Assembly (NCBI RefSeq): GCF_004210375.1
Contig: NC_134834.1
Span: 97,158,170 to 97,222,169, forward strand
Reading direction: 5' to 3'
From: Tachypleus tridentatus
Lineage: Eukaryota > Arthropoda > Merostomata > Xiphosura > Limulidae
Length of the DNA stretch: 64,000 nucleotides
Shown: positions 61,318 to 64,000 of the stretch, one piece after another
Numbering within the stretch: the stretch's first letter is position 1
Layout of the letters: every line of letters begins with the position of its first letter
Translations under genes and position numbers: made by a program
Notes under the pieces: model-generated
What the model saw: only the letters and a program-made list of their open reading frames with translations
Databases searched by the model: none
Told to the model about the DNA's origin: nothing

Positions 61318-62830
61318 TGGGGAGATTCTTGTCATGGCCCTGTGGCCTTCTAATCAGCTCACTTGTTCTTACAATTGGTTGGGATATACCAGAAGGGGGT
61401 GGGTGGACCCCTAATCTAATGTTTTTTTTTCCATTTAACCTTCTCTTATATCTTTCTTCCTTACATCAGTTCTCAGAGAATCACTACAGCTATTGTGAGG
61501 AATTTTTCCCAGTACCCTTCACTTTTTCTTATCTACTTTAGCCTGTACTTTTTCTCAACTTTGGTTCTGCATATATGGTTTCTTTGTTGTTGGTGCCTTC
61601 TCGGTAGGGAACCATTTTTGACCTGGGTCATTTTTCCTATCATACATTTCAGGCCTTTACATCTTTCTCCTTTTTGGGGGCTTCACATCATTGATCCAGT
61701 CCCTGAGAATATTGCTATGTGGGTGATATCCTGCTAGCAGTCTACCATTATAACTTTTTTAGTCCATTTGTCTCAGTCCAGATCTCACATATCTTCTATT
61801 CTATTCGTTTCCTACTTCTTCCAAACTCTTATTTGTCCTTCTATTCTGGGTACTTTTTCTCTCCGTCTTTGAGTACCAACCGTTGCCACCAGAGTTACCT
61901 GAGGGTTTGGATCCTATGGAAGGTTGACTGCAGGTGTTTCTTCCCTCTGTTGATGATCAATAGGTCCTAAAAGTTCTCTCAAAAGGTTTTGTTATTCAAC
62001 TTCCTTCCCCTTCTTGTCTTTCATTATCTATCTCCTTTCCTTCTCCTTGAGATCCCCTGACATGTCTGCTTCTTTCAAAGACATCTTGGATTTTACTTTT
62101 CATTGAGGTAATTTGCCAATTTCAGGTGCTTTCTTCAGACCTTGTTTTGCTCCATAGGTGTTTTGTTACATGCTTTTCCATCGCTTTCTTTTACTTGCCA
62201 CCATCTGGTGGTGGTTTTTTCAAATAGCTTTATGGTAGTGGCTCTTGGTAACCAAAAGAGGACACATGGTCCAGCAATTTCTGCTTTTGTACTTTGGATC
62301 TACTGTATTGGGCCCTGCTTTATCACATTCATCTTATTAGAAATCACGTGCTGGGTGCTTTCAATTCAGTCACAGATCCTCTTTCGTGCTCAAGTCCAAT
62401 CTCTCTCATGGAATGATCATTTGAACCACTTCTTTTCAGAGAGCTTTGGCTTCTATTGAGTTCTACCCAATTAGATATTTTTGCCATGGAACTTGATATC
62501 CACTTGCTCCTCTTTTGGTTGCTTGTACCACATCTACAGTCTCAGGCTGTCAATATGACTTTAGCCACGATTGATCTCATTCATACATTTACGTGTACCC
62601 TCCCATGCAATTTTTTCATTGGGTGATTTCTCTGGTACACTTTACTCCTTGTCATGTTTTCCTGATTGCATCCCACTGACCAGCACGACCTTGGTTTCCA
62701 AAACTCTAATCATACCAGTCCCTCTTGTTAACTATTCCCATTTATCTATCTTTCATGGACATGTACCAGCTCAGGTGGAAGGTCTTTTGTGTTGGTCAGA
62801 TGGTAGGGTATTTCCTGTTGTTTAGTCCTC
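61318..62830 (+). pseudogene. Decayed DIRS-like retroelement, RT and RNase H region
   Basis: The plus strand across frames follows the order of DIRS-type pol. A region near 61.32-61.42 kb resembles the pre-RT GGRL...W...GY block. YHTFQAFTSFSFLGASHH resembles the HYQFxVLPFGLxxAP block. CYVGDILLAVYHYN (61713-61754) stands for the catalytic Y-x-D-D-I-L-L with the first Asp changed to Gly. FLLLPNSYLSF follows, resembling FxINxxKSxL. In the RNase H part, STQLDIFAMELDIHLLLF (62465-62518) matches the conserved VDLFATxxNxxLPxF, followed by PHLQSQAVNM. Stops and shifts break every frame. Confidence 0.62.
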
Positions 62831-64000
62831 TGTGGCTTAGGTGGCAGAATTTCTTACCTGTCTCTTTGATCATGAGTTTTTGGTCTCCTAGTCTGTGGAC
62901 CTTATTGGTCAGTTTTGTTTGCTGTTGACATTTCATTTATCCTTTATCATTGTACCTACCTTCTCCTTATTCCCCAATATCATAGTGCCTCAAAAGAGTT
63001 GTTTCTCCTTTTTTCCTCTTTTCCTACATCCTATTTCCCATCTGTACCCTTGTTTGGATCCTGATAGACTGCCGTGTCCATTCCAGATCTTATGATGTGG
63101 TATTACATTTACAGCTACATTGTGGAGTACATACACTTCTCTTTTTATTCCATGGCACACCTTATCCATTCATGATCTTTCCCCCTCTTCTTTACAGATT
63201 TTGTCCACCTTCTGGTTCATTTGACCTAGTTCTCTATACTTGCTTTCTTCTATACCTTGTTCCATGTGTTCTCCAATCAAAATCATCATATTGCATATTC
63301 TCTCACTTCCCATCTTTGTCATCTTTTGAAGGAAATTTTCCAAGCTGGTATATAGACCATGAACAGTACATTTGTTTCCCATTATCTTCGTCCCATCATA
63401 CTTTTGTCCACGTCTGGGTTTTGTCTTCCACTTGTGGAAGTACCAGAGACTTTGGGGCATCTTTTTCATATGGCTCCCACTCTGTGATGGGTGATGCCTG
63501 ACCAGGTATTCTTCAATAACAAGACCCACATTGTACGTAATGCTGACTCAAGATCTCTCATCCATCACTCCTTTAGAGATGGGGTGTTCCACAAGATAGC
63601 TGGAAGGTTTTCTACCTCAAGGTTGTTACTTCACAAACATATTTGTTCTAGACTGTACCACCCATAGACTGCATGGGTAAGGCAATGAATAACTCTGTAT
63701 GGTCTGCTTTTTGAAATAGGATATTGTGATCACCCATTGCACTGTCTTTGATGATGATGGTTCTATAGACTCTCCAAATCATTTTATTCCCCCACAAATG
63801 TAGTATGGGGGTCCTTACCACATTCCTGTTTCAAGTTGCTGGGATGATGATGCACCATGTAGGTTTTTAATTAGTTTTCATTAAACAGTCAGATATAACC
63901 ATGCTGGTGTAGACATGAAATGGTTTCCACAGACACTGATGTGTCCCCTAATTGGTGCACATGGCCTCATGACTACAATACATAAGAGTTGATCCCTCTT
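62831..64000. other. Downstream part of the decayed retroelement; no gene named
   Basis: Pyrimidine-rich on the plus strand up to about 63.5 kb, with an open frame at 63097-63501 that shows no domain I recognise. It may hold the rest of the same element. No further coactivator exon was found up to the window end. Confidence 0.35.

Noticed and set aside
63097-63501. 134-codon plus ORF and 119-codon minus ORF as host genes
   Set aside because: Both lie in the tail of a decayed retroelement and neither shows a domain; the plus reading is pyrimidine-rich like the element.

Overview
The window looks like nuclear DNA of an arthropod, most likely a chelicerate and probably a horseshoe crab. It is AT-rich, with small exons in long introns and dense old transposons. 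It also carries many copies of a tRNA-headed SINE whose wording I associate with Xiphosura; that species guess is recall, not proof. Only two real genes can be supported, and both run off the sequence or into a gap.

1-15.05 kb is a tandem macrosatellite: two full units (about 5.38 and 5.26 kb) and a partial third (about 4.4 kb). Each unit carries the same SINE insertions, a 42-bp minisatellite that stays open in one frame, and a conserved short hairpin. 15.05-34.8 kb is gene-poor. It holds SINEs of two tRNA-derived families, an internally deleted mariner element with intact ends (28.18-29.08 kb) and a decayed Tc1-like transposase (about 29.9-30.5 kb). A 498-bp pogo/Tigger-like MITE lies at 34.8-35.3 kb.

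35.9-40.0 kb carries the 3' part of a minus-strand gene for a single-pass membrane protein: the end of a fibronectin type III domain, a transmembrane helix and a proline-rich cytoplasmic tail. The three exons share compatible splice phases. An intron of this gene holds a 5'-truncated Penelope-like element (RT plus GIY-YIG) flanked by inverted terminal copies with hammerhead-like cores. The FN3 exon runs into a run of exactly 500 N (40013-40512).

41.8-58.5 kb carries, on the plus strand, the N-terminal third of a p160/SRC nuclear receptor coactivator (vertebrate NCOA1-3, fly taiman). Nine exons encode an N-terminus, a bHLH helix-loop-helix and a full PAS-A/PAS-B region; a basic-region exon is missing or not recognised. 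Its introns hold a decayed transposon gene (47.6-48.4 kb) with a 10-bp-periodic TTC/GAA array resembling a heat-shock element, and two AT-rich minisatellites. Downstream lie a candidate alternative terminal exon (59.5 kb), a 145-bp inverted repeat (60.2-60.5 kb) and a decayed DIRS-like RT/RNase H element (61.3-62.8 kb). The coactivator's C-terminal two thirds are not visible and should lie beyond 64 kb.
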